DNA from: Nothopassalora personata
Lineage: Eukaryota > Ascomycota > Dothideomycetes > Mycosphaerellales > Mycosphaerellaceae
NCBI GenBank assembly: GCA_033816765.1
Contig: CM066287.1
Span: 6,696,001 to 6,760,000, forward strand
Length of the DNA: 64,000 nucleotides
Reading direction: 5' to 3'
The position numbers and the translations under genes are program-made. The notes beneath the pieces were generated by a model, which was not told the origin of the DNA, searched no databases, and saw only the letters and a program-made list of their open reading frames with translations. Below are positions 43,040 to 55,077 of this stretch, one piece after another (within the stretch, counting starts at the first letter, position 1; every line of letters starts with the position of its first letter).

Positions 43040-46000
43040 ATGGACATTGCTTCCCGCTTTCAGCCAGGCCGGCAACGTGCTCCGGCTTACCTGGATCGTA
43101 ATGGCAGCGTGGCTGAAGATTCGGGCACAGAGTGTATGCACACCCCAAACATTGCAGGGCAGAAGAGAGACCAGCCCACTGACAGCGAACCAGCCGAGTC
43201 CTTCATCCGCCGCAAGTTTCAGCGCACCAATGCTGCGGCCAGCGACTCCGCCGACAACACGTTCCGCAAGCCATCGATGCCCGCGTCTGCTTCGAGACCG
43301 CAGGCCGAGCAACACCCTAGTTTCAGTCACCATCGACGCCGCAGCACGGCGCTGCGGGAGAACGTGAGGGTGCCCAGTGGGCCGCGGGAGTTTCCTAGTC
43401 CCCACAAGCGGTATGCTCCATCGAAGACTCCATTGCCAAGAATGTTGAGCTTTTGGAGGAAGAGAAAGACTGACAGTGACCACAGAGTGGCGAGTGGGAG
43501 TGTCCATTCAATCACACCTTCCATGTCTGAAGCCACGAATACATCCCGTACCTTCCTCCCGCCGAGCGCTACCGAGCCGAACTTCAGCAACATCACAGAC
43601 GCACCTCGCTTCAGCTTCGCCAACCGTTCCTCCACCCATGTCGCCGACCCTGCAACGACACCCGCGGATCAATCGAGCACCGACCTGGACTTCATCCACA
43701 CCGTCAGCTTCGACGATCTACAGACCTCTATTGCTAATTATGATGGGAACGGTCCGCTGCTGAGCGACTTTCCTGAGGTTGGCGGCAGGCCTTCGACAAA
43801 ACAAAAGACTGGCAACATGCTGCGGGATGCCAGCTTCAGTGCGAGCAGGCCACCTGTGCCTAAGCTGGAGCCAAGAGCAGAGCAAAGTACGAGTAGGAGC
43901 CAGAGTCTGAGGCGGCGGCTGAGTGCAGTAGCTGGCGGAGGCAAGCCGAACAACCCGCAGCATATCCCCAACCAACCTCATGGCGGAAACGCATCACACG
44001 CAGGCAACCTGTCTTTGCGAACCAGGCGCCAGAGCACTGCTCCGCAAGGCCCCCCACCTGCTGAACCTGCGCCGCCTCCACTTGGAGCAGGCTCGCGACA
44101 ATCCCGAAAGTCGCTAGGTCCAGGCGTGCTCACGTCGATGATCGAAGGGAGGAAGGCTACCCAACCATTTCCGAGCAGCGGCACGGACCCATCGTTGAAG
44201 TCCGCTCTTGCTCGAAGTGGTAGCTTGACCAAGGCACAACGCCGGACGACGATGCAGCCTTCGGCTTCTGGCGGTGCGGAACTGCCACGCGTGGCAACCT
44301 TTTCAGCCACAACACAATCTCGTGCGAACAAAGTGAAGAGCTTGGGACCACCGGCACGTGAAGCGCAGGAACCCAACACACCAAATGGTAAGACGACTAC
44401 GCGTAGCGGGCAGAATAGAGCGCACACTCCATCTTCCTCGGGCCACAAGCGACAGTCTACTATGTCTGGCCGAGCTTCTGGACTTGGTGCACGAACGATC
44501 AGCCCGACTGACGCTCGTCGCTTGAAGAGGCTATCAATGATGCAAGCGCCGCCATTGCCCAGCAACCCATCGACTACTAGCATACCCAAAATGCCGGTGC
44601 AAGCACAGGAGGAGCAGCCAGTCAAGCAAGAGGTGTCACGTGTCACCCAGCCCAGCCCGAGCTTCATACCACAACCACGGAGATCGAGCAACGCGACTCA
44701 CAGCTCTTTCCGTGCTTCTCCAGAGAATAGGAACAGCCAGCAGTACGGCGGTGTTCAGCTGAGCGCCAGGTCCAGCTTTTCTTCGCTCGCGAATTCGGGA
44801 TCCACATCTCGCCTGCCCACACCAAAGCCAAGGAGCGTACATTCCAGTACGGCTCAATACGGCGAGGAGGAAGAGGTGGTGCCCCCCGTCCCTGCTATAC
44901 CAAAGGCCTACGAGAGCCCGAGGGATGCAGACCATCCGCCGTTCTTTTCCGGAATCTCGAAGTCTTTGCAGAATGGAAGTGATGCTGCGACGCCAGAGGT
45001 CGGAGTAGAAGTGGCTTCGAACCATCGATTGTCCAAGTTAAGCGGAGATAAGCCAGCGGAGCCAAAGACACGAGCATCTTTGGAGCGCTCGAGGTCGCAC
45101 TACCGCACGAACACGATCGACAACATCGAACGTAGCATCACTTTGGCAGCAGCGAAGCCGCAACGACCACAGAAAAACAACCTTCAGCCATTGCGACTGC
45201 CACCACTGAACCTGATGCCCATCAATCACCGAGACGCTAATCGAAGCAACTCGTTCCCACGACCTAGCCAAGAGCTAGAGGTACGAGAAGACGTGTTTAT
45301 CGCTCAAACGCCAGAACCAAAGCGCGTGGCAAAGACACCTTCAACTCCAATGACTGCGAGCAAGGCGACACTCTCTGGCCGTCAGCATGAGGACTTCGCC
45401 AAGCAGAAGAATATGCGAAGCTCTTCATCACATTATGCTCTACGTGATCTAATGCAACTGGATGATGATACGAGCAAGTTCTTTGACGATTCAGATGCTG
45501 AATCGATGGGCGTGCCAATCCCAAGCACCAAGCAACGAAGTGCTATCACACCGTTCTCGTCCGGCTCACTACCCAAAGCGTCATTCGAATTCGGTCGACA
45601 GCAGAGTCGACCCAGTGGTGAATACACTGGTGAATACTCGCTAAGCAACTTCGCGGAATTTCAACAACAAAGCGCCAGACCGCAAGGACCAAGACCCAGC
45701 AGAAGTGGAACGAATAATACTATTGCTTCGTTCAAGACTGCGGAGACTTCGTCTGTTCATAGTCCTGTGGAACCAGCTGGACAACCTGACGGGAAGAAGG
45801 AGAAAGAGAGCAGTGGTTTGCGGAGGAAGCTTTCTCTCGGCTGGCGCCGAACCAGCAGCAAGTCCAACATTCAGACCGACAACAAGTCCAGCCCGCGGGG
45901 CGACGGTTCTTACACATCGGATCACGATAAGGCGACCTTACAAAAGCTTGCAAATCGGATGCTACCGCCCAAGCTTCCTGCGAGTGCCACTTGGACGGGT

Positions 46001-48128
46001 GATATCCCAAGTATACCTCCTCCGAGCGCTAGGCCAAGCTTTGACTCGATACAGCGAAAGTCTACGGCAGCTTCAGTCACTACTGTGTCCACAACCAATG
46101 GCGATACCGATCAGCATCAAACTATGCCAGCCATCAAGACGAGGAGCATGCACTCTGAGCAGCCACAGCCGGTGAATGGGACGAGTCGTGCGACTAGCTG
46201 GAGCACAATCAATCCTCCAAGGCCACCTACCAAAGCACCACCCAATCTGGACAAGTCACGTCAAGCGACTGCCACTCCCGTCATTTCGGCCATCATCAAG
46301 GACAAGGACGATCTGGCCGCTGACGATGAAATGAAACGCCTTTCCCAAAAACGAAAGGATGTCGACACTGCTGCCAAGGACAGTGAAGAGCTCAAGCGGC
46401 GGGCTATTGCGCGATCTCCCAAGAGTCCCGAGAATGTGCTGCATGATCGGACAGCAGCGTTGAATATCTTCGAGCGCGGCGAGATTATGGACTATGAGAA
46501 CCAGGGAGTCTATTTCACCGGTACCAAGAACGCGCGTAAGATCATTGGTAGCCTCACACCATCGCCACAGCCTGGAGACAAGGACCCCAAGGCTGGTAAC
46601 TATGGCTACGATGACGAGCGTGGCGACTATAACATCGTACTTGGTGATCATCTGGCATATCGTTATGAAGTTGTGGATGTCCTCGGCAAGGGCAGTTTCG
46701 GCCAAGTCGTCCGATGTATTGATCACAAAGACGGTGGCGTTGTTGCTGTCAAGATCATCCGGAATAAGAAGCGATTTCATCAGCAGGCGCTGGTTGAGGT
46801 TAGTATCTTGGGCAAGCTAAGGGAATGGGTGAGTGCTGAAAATGCTACAAACGTGATAAGCGCTAACACTTTTGCAGGATCCCGATCAGACGCACGCCAC
46901 CCTGTCGATCACCTCGTCGTTCTACTTCCGCTCGCATTTGTGCATTGTCACCCCCTGCCTTAGCATCAACCTTTACGAGTTGATTCGCGCCCACAACTTT
47001 GTCGGATTCACACTGCCATTGATCCGCCGCTTTGCCAGACAACTTCTGTCATGTCTGGTTCTCCTTCAGAAGAAGCAGATCATCCACTGTGATCTGAAGC
47101 CGGAGAATATCCTTCTCTGTGAGGCTCGCAAAGCAGACGTCCGTGTCATTGACTTCGGCAGCAGCTGCAAGGAGTCTGAGAAAGTTTATACGTACATCCA
47201 GTCACGTTTCTACCGTAGTCCGGAGGTCATCCTTGGCAGCAGCTATGGCCTAGGCATTGACATGTGGTCTCTTGGCTGCATCCTCGCGGAGCTTTGGACT
47301 GGCTACCCGCTATTCCCTGGAGAGAACGAACAGGAGCAGCTTGCTTGTATCATGGAGATCTTTGGCCCACCTGATCGCCATCTTGTGGAAAGATGCACGA
47401 GGAAGAAGCTTTTCTTTGACTCGGTCGGTAAGCCGAGAGTGACAGTCAGCAGTAAAGGCAGAAGACGGCGGCCAAGCTCGAAAACACTGTCACAGGCTCT
47501 CAAATCTGACGATGAAGCATTCCTGGACTTCATCGCACGATGCCTGCGCTGGGATCCAGACCGCAGACTGAAGCCCCACGATGCAGTCAACCACCCGTTC
47601 ATCACGAATCAACCATTTCATCAGCGCAGTGGAGGAATCCCTGATGAAGCGCGCCGTGCTGCGAGGCTGAGGACCACAGCAGCAGCGCCCGCGACGAACG
47701 GCAGTATTCCAAGCCCAGTCAAGCGGACGCATACCACGACAGCGGCTACCACGAGCAGCGGAAACGTATTCGCACAGCAGCAGGCACAAGCACAGCAGAC
47801 ACCCGCGAAGGAGAGGTCACGACCACTTCCCGAAACGCCTCAAACAGCCGTGCGAAATGGCGGTCCAGTCCAACAATCCGGATCCACTGCCCAAGGGTCG
47901 CCCTCGAAACGGGTGCCTGTGAATCGTCGCGAGAGTGGTGTGCCTCTCAACAATGTTGCACCAGTCGCGGGAGCCAAACGTACGAACAATGGACAAGTCT
48001 CGATAGGCAGCGCCTCGGGTATGCCTTTCTCGCAAAGACAAACCAGTGCGAGCTCCTCCAACACAACAGGCAGTCTTGCGCAAATGGCTGCGCGGGAAGC
48101 AAATAATGCCGCCAGATGGAGAATATGA
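43040..48128 (+). CDS. pom1: Pom1-like DYRK family protein kinase
   Basis: Exons 43040-46828 and 46878-48128 (intron 49 bp, GTGAGT...TTTGCAG) give 1679 residues. The first 1,190 or so residues are Ser/Pro/Arg-rich and disordered. The kinase domain follows: glycine loop GKGSFGQV (near 1215), VAVKIIRNKK, catalytic loop HCDLKPEN (near 1333), DFG in IDFGSSC (near 1355), and the DYRK signature YTYIQSRFYRSPEVILG with the autophosphorylated Tyr. The intron lies inside the N-lobe, after the alpha-C helix region. In fission yeast Pom1 marks cell ends and times mitosis by a polar gradient; the basic disordered N-terminus is compatible with membrane binding. The C-terminal 180 residues are again low complexity. 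The start is the first ATG in the frame. Confidence 0.9.
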
Positions 48129-49695
48129 TTAAATGTGTACAAAGAATGGACGGCATAATTGGCTTGGCAGTGTAGCGCAGGCCGCAACGCTCCGACAAGG
48201 ACGGCGTGTTGCATGGCAAAGAGGGGCGAGTATGTGTAGAAATACCCACTAACATGCGTGTCTTGGGGAGGGACAGTAAAAGCATGCATGACTGTCTCTG
48301 TGTTTCAGTCTTAGAGAAACCTAGGCGATGATTACTATCGCAGCGAATCTAATGCTATCCTACCTTGTCTTAGACCTGTCACCATGATGGTTGTTACGTC
48401 AACTCCAGTCACTCCCATGAACGTGGAAGGCCAGGCATAAGCTTCCTGTTGGTGGGCTGGGCCATCGACATGGGGCTCCTACAGGAGACAGCAAGATATG
48501 AGGTAGATCCTCGGTAGCCCGATCCCTTCACATGTCACACGCAATTCTTCTTGTGCACCGCTGATGCAGGCTACGCAAACGAACTCGACCGAAGAGAACA
48601 CGGTGCGAAAACGCTCTGGAGAAGAATTGCTCGGAACTTTAGCTTCTCCAGCTGGGGTGAATCCACATTTTGCCTCAGCTGCACTGCCTTGAGGATGGAG
48701 AGAGAGAGATAGATAGATTGAGAGATTGAGAGAGTGAGATTGAGAGAGTGAGATTGAGAGAGTGAGATTGAGAGAGTGAGAGAGCTCTGAAGGAGCTATC
48801 GCTATACGACGGCGGCGGAGCGATGGAGCAACCGGTCTCTTCAACTAACTCCACAGTCGCGCCGCTCGGTGTGCTACACCTGCACCACACGATTTGCTTA
48901 TCCAAGCGCTCGCACATGCTAGGGTTCGCGGCATCAGGAATCTCTGCGTGCGAAACTCTAGTCGAATTTCGCAAGGGGGAGAGGGGGGTCCCCGTGGCTG
49001 CAGGATTCTTGTTTTAACGTATAGTGTATTGCGTGCGTATGTACCTGTCGTAACCTACCGACCTACGTCCCTGGGAAGGGCCGGCAAGAGCACGTGAAAG
49101 GGTTTGCTGGGGAGCGTGGACCCCGTGGAGCCCGTGGAACTTGCACTGCCTGGTGGACCATGGGGCTGGGTAAGGGGGCCCCAGGACGGGCATCTGGGTT
49201 CTCATGCAGGGGCTACAGACTGGATCGAATCGAAGTATTTTCGGGTGTTATAGGATGAATCTTCGGCGTGGGCAGAGGCCCGGAGACCGTAGACGGTATG
49301 ACTTCATTTCTCGAGGTTGTGGTTGCAGGTTGCGTGATGAAGGTTCATGGGGAGGATGGAGGAAGAGTATTGAGAGGAGAAGTACCTCTGTTGATGAGAG
49401 TGCAATCTCTGGCCGTCTCGACTTCATTCTGCTCTATACTGTATGAGAGTTTTCTCTTTAAGCCGTGCATCGTACTCGGTGTGGAGTGCGAGCTTCACCA
49501 TCGCCTTCGATGAGACGGGATCATCATGCTGGTTTGGTATCAAAAATGTAACAGAGAAAACGCCCACAGCGCCTTGAAACAAATAGCGCCTTTTCCCATG
49601 CGATGAAAAAAAGAGTTCCCATCTTCGATTCGTTAGCACTTCTACTGCGAAGCAACAGCTTCCAGGGGATTGTCCATCTTCGTAGCCGCAAGTTT
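48129..49695. other. Convergent intergenic with microsatellite
   Basis: About 1.57 kb between the 3' ends of the kinase (+) and the HAD gene (-). It contains a GAGA/GATT microsatellite (48697-48785). Short ORFs on both strands have no features. Confidence 0.5.
48697..48785. repeat. GA-rich microsatellite, 14-bp period
   Basis: Starts as (GA)n and (GATA)n, then repeats gagagagtgagatt about four to five times with a 14-bp period. Simple-sequence repeat; on the opposite strand it reads as a Ser/Leu-rich ORF, which is an artefact. Confidence 0.85.
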
Positions 49696-51024
49696 CTACG
49701 ACCCGTCGATAGCAGACCCGTTCAGCTTGTCCTGCGTGATGTTCAATGCCTCCTTGAGAGCGACCTTATTCGCTCTTTGTTGCTCGCGCTGGATGCCATG
49801 GTTGACAGCATCGAGCACGTTCTGGACCTTGGCCTTTGGCTCGTACTTTGGTTTGGTGCCGGGCTGGTATACACCAGTTTCGACCAGAATGGAGTACCAC
49901 ATGTTCTCAGACGTCTTGTTGAACTCGTTTGTGCCACGGATATCAGACTCGGGAGTGTCGCCGACAAAGTAGACTGTCTCCGGCGGTGCGTCAATGCCGT
50001 GAGTATCTCGTCGCCATTGTTGTAATAGACGAGTCGCGAATTGAAAGGTGCCAATTTGCGGCTTGCCAAATGCGGTAGTGTTGAGGTCCTTGCCGGTGAC
50101 AGCCTTGAACATGGCCTCGAGAGATAGACGCAACGCTCCCATGCCAAGACGTGTCAAATCGTGGGATGCGGACCATACCACATCGTTGTGTGAGAAGAAG
50201 ATCGGTGGACCTTCGTCAAATGTTTGCGAACGTGTGCCGAGATATCCGTCTTTCGACATGAGAAGATCCAGAATGATCTGCTGGTCACCGGCCCAATCTC
50301 TGCTATCGGCAAACACGAAGATGGCCTCAATCTTGGTCTCAGCGAAGTTCCGCACTTTCGAGTTTTTGAACTCGTCCTCTGTGAGTTTGCGGAAAGGAGT
50401 AGTGTCTGGGTTGTCCTTGATGATATCACCAGGTGTGACGACGTCCTTGAAACCATAGCCTTGTGCTACTTCTCTGCATTTCTCGCCCTCGCCGCCAACC
50501 ACGAGTACAGTCTCGAACTTCTCTGCCATCTCTCTCATTGGAGTGTGGCCGCAGATGAACTGGCCTGGGGATACTTCAAGCTCAAGCTGTTTGCTGAGCT
50601 GGATGCAACGCTCTTGCTCAGTCTTGCCGCCGCCATTGGTCACGAAAATGTACGGAATTTTGATACCAAAGTCGTTCTTGCCGTTCAAAACTTGCATTGC
50701 TTCAACAGCCTCCGGGATGGGACGGCCACCGCGGATGAGGACACCATCAATATCGAATGCAAACGCAAACTTGTCGGTGACGGTCGTCTCCGGAGGTGTG
50801 GCTAGAGGCGACAACAATCCGGACGCATCTTCCAACTCGTGTCTCGCGTGTTCGAATGCTGCGGCGGTTTCGTGAGCATTGCTCGGTGCCATCAAGTGCT
50901 TCGGAGGCACCACCACAGTGGGCGACCGAAGATTGATGGAGTTGAGGGTCGCATCTTCAGAGCTCAGCCTCCGAAGCTGCTTCTTTGGCCTGGCAGGCAG
51001 GACTATCGATCCTCCGTTCGACAT
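49696..51024 (-). CDS. HAD-superfamily hydrolase, CECR5/class IIA type
   Basis: 442 residues from the first ATG (MSNGGSIVLP). Motif I is FAFDIDGVL (nucleophile Asp91, acid Asp93), motif II lies in YIFVTNGGG, and the C-terminal motif is VYFVGDTPESDIRGTNEF, which binds Mg2+. A large cap lies between, so this is a class IIA HAD of the CECR5 type found in most fungi (thought to be mitochondrial in some species). Substrate unknown. The frame can be extended upstream to 51102 only with a non-ATG start. The N-terminal 80 residues are basic and disordered and could be a targeting region. Confidence 0.85.
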   Translation of the reverse strand: MSNGGSIVLPARPKKQLRRLSSEDATLNSINLRSPTVVVPPKHLMAPSNAHETAAAFEHARHELEDASGLLSPLATPPETTVTDKFAFAFDIDGVLIRGGRPIPEAVEAMQVLNGKNDFGIKIPYIFVTNGGGKTEQERCIQLSKQLELEVSPGQFICGHTPMREMAEKFETVLVVGGEGEKCREVAQGYGFKDVVTPGDIIKDNPDTTPFRKLTEDEFKNSKVRNFAETKIEAIFVFADSRDWAGDQQIILDLLMSKDGYLGTRSQTFDEGPPIFFSHNDVVWSASHDLTRLGMGALRLSLEAMFKAVTGKDLNTTAFGKPQIGTFQFATRLLQQWRRDTHGIDAPPETVYFVGDTPESDIRGTNEFNKTSENMWYSILVETGVYQPGTKPKYEPKAKVQNVLDAVNHGIQREQQRANKVALKEALNITQDKLNGSAIDGS

Positions 51025-53834
51025 GGCTGGAGTGCGGTGCTGACTTCGAGGCAAGAGGAATGGGTTGGGAGAGACGGGAGGTTGGGAATATTTGGAGAGC
51101 AAGGTCTGAAAACAGCGGTCGAGGCATCAACGTGGCAGGCATATAGTCATCGCAACGTGATACGGAAGTGCCATCGCGCGCGATAACAAGCCCGCCGAGT
51201 CATCGTCGACGGTAGAGATGACCAACGCGAGCATCCTTGAGACTTTCCAGGTGCTGTGGGCCCGCTACGAAACTCCTCAAACAATCGCTGAGGGCAGCCG
51301 TCCTACACTATCGCCGCATCAAAGGCAAAGGATACGACTCGGTCCAAATGTGGTGGTGCATGAGCACTGCGATCAGGTGATGAGGTCTTTTCAGAGTTGC
51401 TGGAACTGCTTTGCCGCAGCGATTCGCCCCCAAGCACACACCGCACCAACTCCGACCACAGTGTATTGCTATCGAGGCCATCCCTGTTCCAGCGTCATGC
51501 AATCCGCGCGGGATGTTAGCCGATGGGCGTATGATGACGCCATTGCCAAGGATCTTTTTCAAGGTTGTTTGTGTACATACTTAGTATAGTCCAATGGGCC
51601 TGGCGACAAGGATCTTCAGGGACAGAGCTCCCAAGCACGGCTTGTGATGCTACAGTATTCGGCTCTTTTTGACATCTCCCATCTCAGGAACGCGACGGCT
51701 TTCGCATGCCCTCAAAACAACTCTGGCAAAGCACAGTCTTCTGTTCGCGTTTGCGCCGTGCCGGTGCAGTTGCCACAGTACACGCTAAGCACGCGGCGTC
51801 CTGCTGGTCGAAAGGCGCCATCCGTCGAAATAACTCACTCTCTCGCTGTTTTCGTCAATTTCTTTCTACTTCCGTAGGTAGTATAGTATAGTATACCTTC
51901 TCGGTGGGCCCATAATCGTCTCTTGTCACATGTTGAACTTTGTTAGAGTTCAACCGCTGGTGAGCTGCATTCTCCGCTGCTCTACGCCACCTCTGTCATT
52001 CGTAACGCCTCTGCGCTACTTTCGTCCTGGCCCACTCACCAGTCATCACACATGTCGACACTGTGTACAGTACCTGATCTCACCTTGCATAGGACCGTGA
52101 TGCGTCCTTCGCAATGCGGTTTCCCTCGACATATCATTCCTTTCGAATTCCACTCCTGCCAGCATACTACCGTTTCAGCAACACCTTGCTCAAAGTCCGT
52201 TGGAGTCTTCGCAGCCTCGCCTTGCCCTCAAGGTTGCGTCTAGCAAGGACACCGGAGAGCTTATCTTCCCCTCGAACGGAGGTCTATGCAAAAGTCCGCA
52301 GAGTCTGCGGACTTTTTTGTGGAGTCCGTTGGTCCTTCTTTAGTAAGGTCAGACTTGCAGATAGGCCTCGAGTAGGTAGTTACGACGGACCGCATAAGGC
52401 TATGCCTCTTAGTAGCAAAGGTTCCCAGTTTCTAATCGTGCCCTGTTGTTTACCTTACAAACCGTCGCTATCCCTCTTGCGGTCCAACGGACTTTGTTAC
52501 CGAAGGAGATGTTGAAACGATCGATTGATTTTGTGATTGATTTTGTGAGCGAAGCGCCTTGACGACATGTTAAACGCATGTCAAACGTGAGAACCGCTGA
52601 CAATTTGGCATCCTGCTGTTCCGCCTGCTAGAATCGTATATTAGAGTGACGGCTTGACTCGACAGCTGCAGTCTGCTGTCCCAAAGCGCATAGGTCAATA
52701 TTGAGACGTGGTCGAATGGTATACAGAGGACCGACAGACCTGGCCTCTGAAGCGACATCTTGCACCAGAGCTGGTGGTGTTTTGTGGCGGTACGTCAGAT
52801 CTTGGTAGATCTCACCACAGTCGGTGAAGAGCTGATGATTGTGAGGAGCCCACTGATCGCCCAGTGACGCGTTGATCTTGCTTATTGTACAGCAATCATG
52901 CTGCTCATGACTACATCGCTGCAGCTCAGCTATTAGCTTTCTGATTACTGCCGCTGTGCATGCTCCAACATCGCAAATCAATCACACGGAGCTGGTTCCC
53001 TGGCTGTTGAGGTCCGAGGTTGGTGGATGACTTGCGAGTCAAATAGGACTGCTGGCGCGTGCTGACCAAAAGCACGCCATGCGCAGCAAAGGGTTGCATG
53101 CCGGTATGCCATCGAACCAGCAGTCCACGATTCCTATCACTTGCTGTTGAAGGTCTTGAGACGAGGGAAAGAGATGTAGGCGGAAAGAAGGTCTTGGAAG
53201 CGGCGCCTTGAGCACGTGCCTGCGTGCGACCAAGGGTGTTCCTTTGGGCACTTCACCTCTTCAACAAACCAACACTGGAGCCACATCGCCAGCGTGGAGA
53301 CGACACAATTCATGATCTGCTCCAAGAGTCAAAGCCGTGGACAGCTCCAGCCCGCCATACATGATCGACATTAACATAATCCAAGACAACTCTTGCGATT
53401 TCGAAGTTATCGTGGCGGAACCCGGAACCTGCTCGACTCTCTAAACACGCTATTAGACAAGGTATATTATATATTCGTCTACGACTCGATTTGAGGTCGC
53501 CGAGAACATTGCAAGCAGCTGGTTCTAACACTACGCAAGTCGTTCCTGAATTAACGCGTGCGACTACATGGCGCGCTCTTGTGCATATCGTCATAGCACT
53601 TTCAACGCTGCAGCTCCAAGTTTTTCTTTCATAGATACAGAAGAAGCTCTGAATTTCTGATAGACAGGCTTATGAATCCGAGCGCCGGACCCAACTTGCG
53701 TTCGCAAGTAGGATTGTGACTTTCCAGTTGCACTTCTCCACCTTCTGTATACCACACCGCGCTACATTCCCACCTTTCGATGTAGCTTCTCCAGCGTATT
53801 CACTTCGATTGACAATGCTGCGGCACTTACAAAC
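51025..53834. other. 2.8-kb gene-poor stretch
   Basis: No gene recognised. It contains the MITE-like element at 52191-52496 and a short tagtatagtatagtata run near 51878-51894. The ORF at 51218-51589 (+) has an ATG and 123 codons but no domain, and I do not call it. Confidence 0.5.
52191..52496. repeat. MITE-like element with 14-bp terminal inverted repeats
   Basis: caaagtccgttgga at 52191-52204 is the exact reverse complement of 52483-52496. Inside lies a perfect 13-bp inverted repeat with a one-base centre (52290-52316, arms aaaagtccgcaga) and another partial copy of the end motif (gagtccgttgg, 52322-52332). There is no coding capacity. Size (306 bp), terminal repeats and the strong hairpin suit a miniature inverted-repeat transposable element. 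I do not see a clear target-site duplication, which weakens the call. Confidence 0.5.
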
Positions 53835-55072
53835 GTGATCGTCGATCGGTATGCTCGACCAGGTGGTCATTGGACGATAGCCTATCCATTCGTGCGCCTA
53901 CACCAGCCCTCTGCTTTCTACGCTGTCAACTCCCGACCGTTAGGCGAAGGCACAATCGACCAAGTGGGCTCCAACAAAGGCCTGTCTGAAGTGACTAAAG
54001 TGGACGAAGTGTGTGCTTACTACAGTATCGTGATGCACCAGACTTTCCTCCCGTCAGGGCGAGTGAAGTACTATCCTAAACATGAGTACTTGGGTGAGGG
54101 AGAATGGCGCTCGATGGTCACTGGGAAGCTCTTTCGCATTGCGAGCGACAGCAATACGAAGATTGTCGATGCCACATACATGCGAGTGAAGGTGCCCTCG
54201 ATGGGACCTCCTCCCTACGAAATCCCATCTGGAGTGCATCTAGTAACCCCTAACGATCTACCCAAGACAGATCGGCCGTATGGAGGATACACTGTAGTCG
54301 GTGCAGGCAAGACCGGCATCGACGCCTGTCTCTGGTTGTTGAACCAAGGAGTCGATCCCAGGCTCATTTCCTGGATCATGCCACGAGATTCATGGTTGCT
54401 GGAACGAGGCGGTTTCCGAGTCCCGACCAGGCCCAGCGTTCGCGGAGCAAAATTCAAAGAGTGTAGCAGACATCAATGAAGCGGTCAAGCTATCCACATC
54501 TCCCGAAGACCTTTTCTTGCGACTCGAAGCTTGCACGCAGATCACACGGGTGACGGATCAGATCTGGCCGACCATGTTCAAATGCGCAACGGTATCTCTC
54601 GCGGAGCTTGATCAGATCAAAAGGATTGAGAATATCGTACGAATGAGTCGCGTGACAAGCATTCGTACAGAAAGTCATCCTAGACAACGGCGGCACATAC
54701 AAACCCGCACCCGACACGCTGTAAAGCGACTGCACCGCCGATGCCCTAGCCAAGCTCGAGCCAGTACCCGCCTTCCGTGGAAAGCAGATCACGCTCCAGT
54801 CCGTCCGCTACTGTCAGCAATTCTTCAGTGCTGCATTCATCGCCCACTTCGAAGCTACATACGACGATGACAGCGCAAAGAACGGAATCTGTCAAGTTGT
54901 TCCACATCCCGATGAGGCAATAGACTACTTCATCGTCACCCTGCAAAGCCTTCGCAATGACCTGCTGTGGGCTGCGCATGAGTGTCCTTCTTCCACGCAT
55001 AAGCTCCCGCGAGAGAGCTTAGATTCATTCTCAGAGCCAGGATACAGCGAACAATACCTGCGAGGGCTATAA
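53835..55072 (+). pseudogene. Decayed FAD-dependent monooxygenase
   Basis: Three frames must be joined to read the protein. The first (53835-about 54415) begins VDRYARPGGHW, contains FVRLHQPSAFYAVNSRPLG and the NAD(P)H-binding TVVGAGKTGIDACLWLL. It slips near 54411-54430 into a second frame (FAEQNSKSVADINEAVKL, then SPEDLFLRLEAC), and near 54655-54675 into a third (KVILDNGGTYKPAPDTL). The third has TAA at 54722-54724, then continues DCTADALAKLEPVPAF and QSVRYCQQFFSAAF to TAA at 55070-55072. The order is that of flavin-binding monooxygenase-like proteins of fungi. The N-terminal GxGxxG FAD motif is missing. No intron explains the breaks. It is a clear pseudogene. Confidence 0.7.
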
Positions 55073-55077
55073 GGAAG

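Noticed and set aside
48675..48974. Ser/Leu-rich repeat protein on the - strand
   Set aside because: Translation of the GA-rich microsatellite.
51218..51589. 123-codon ORF on the + strand
   Set aside because: No recognised features; cannot be separated from chance.
52290..52316. Bacterial-type intrinsic terminator (hairpin plus T-run)
   Set aside because: The window is fungal; the hairpin is better explained as part of a MITE-like element.
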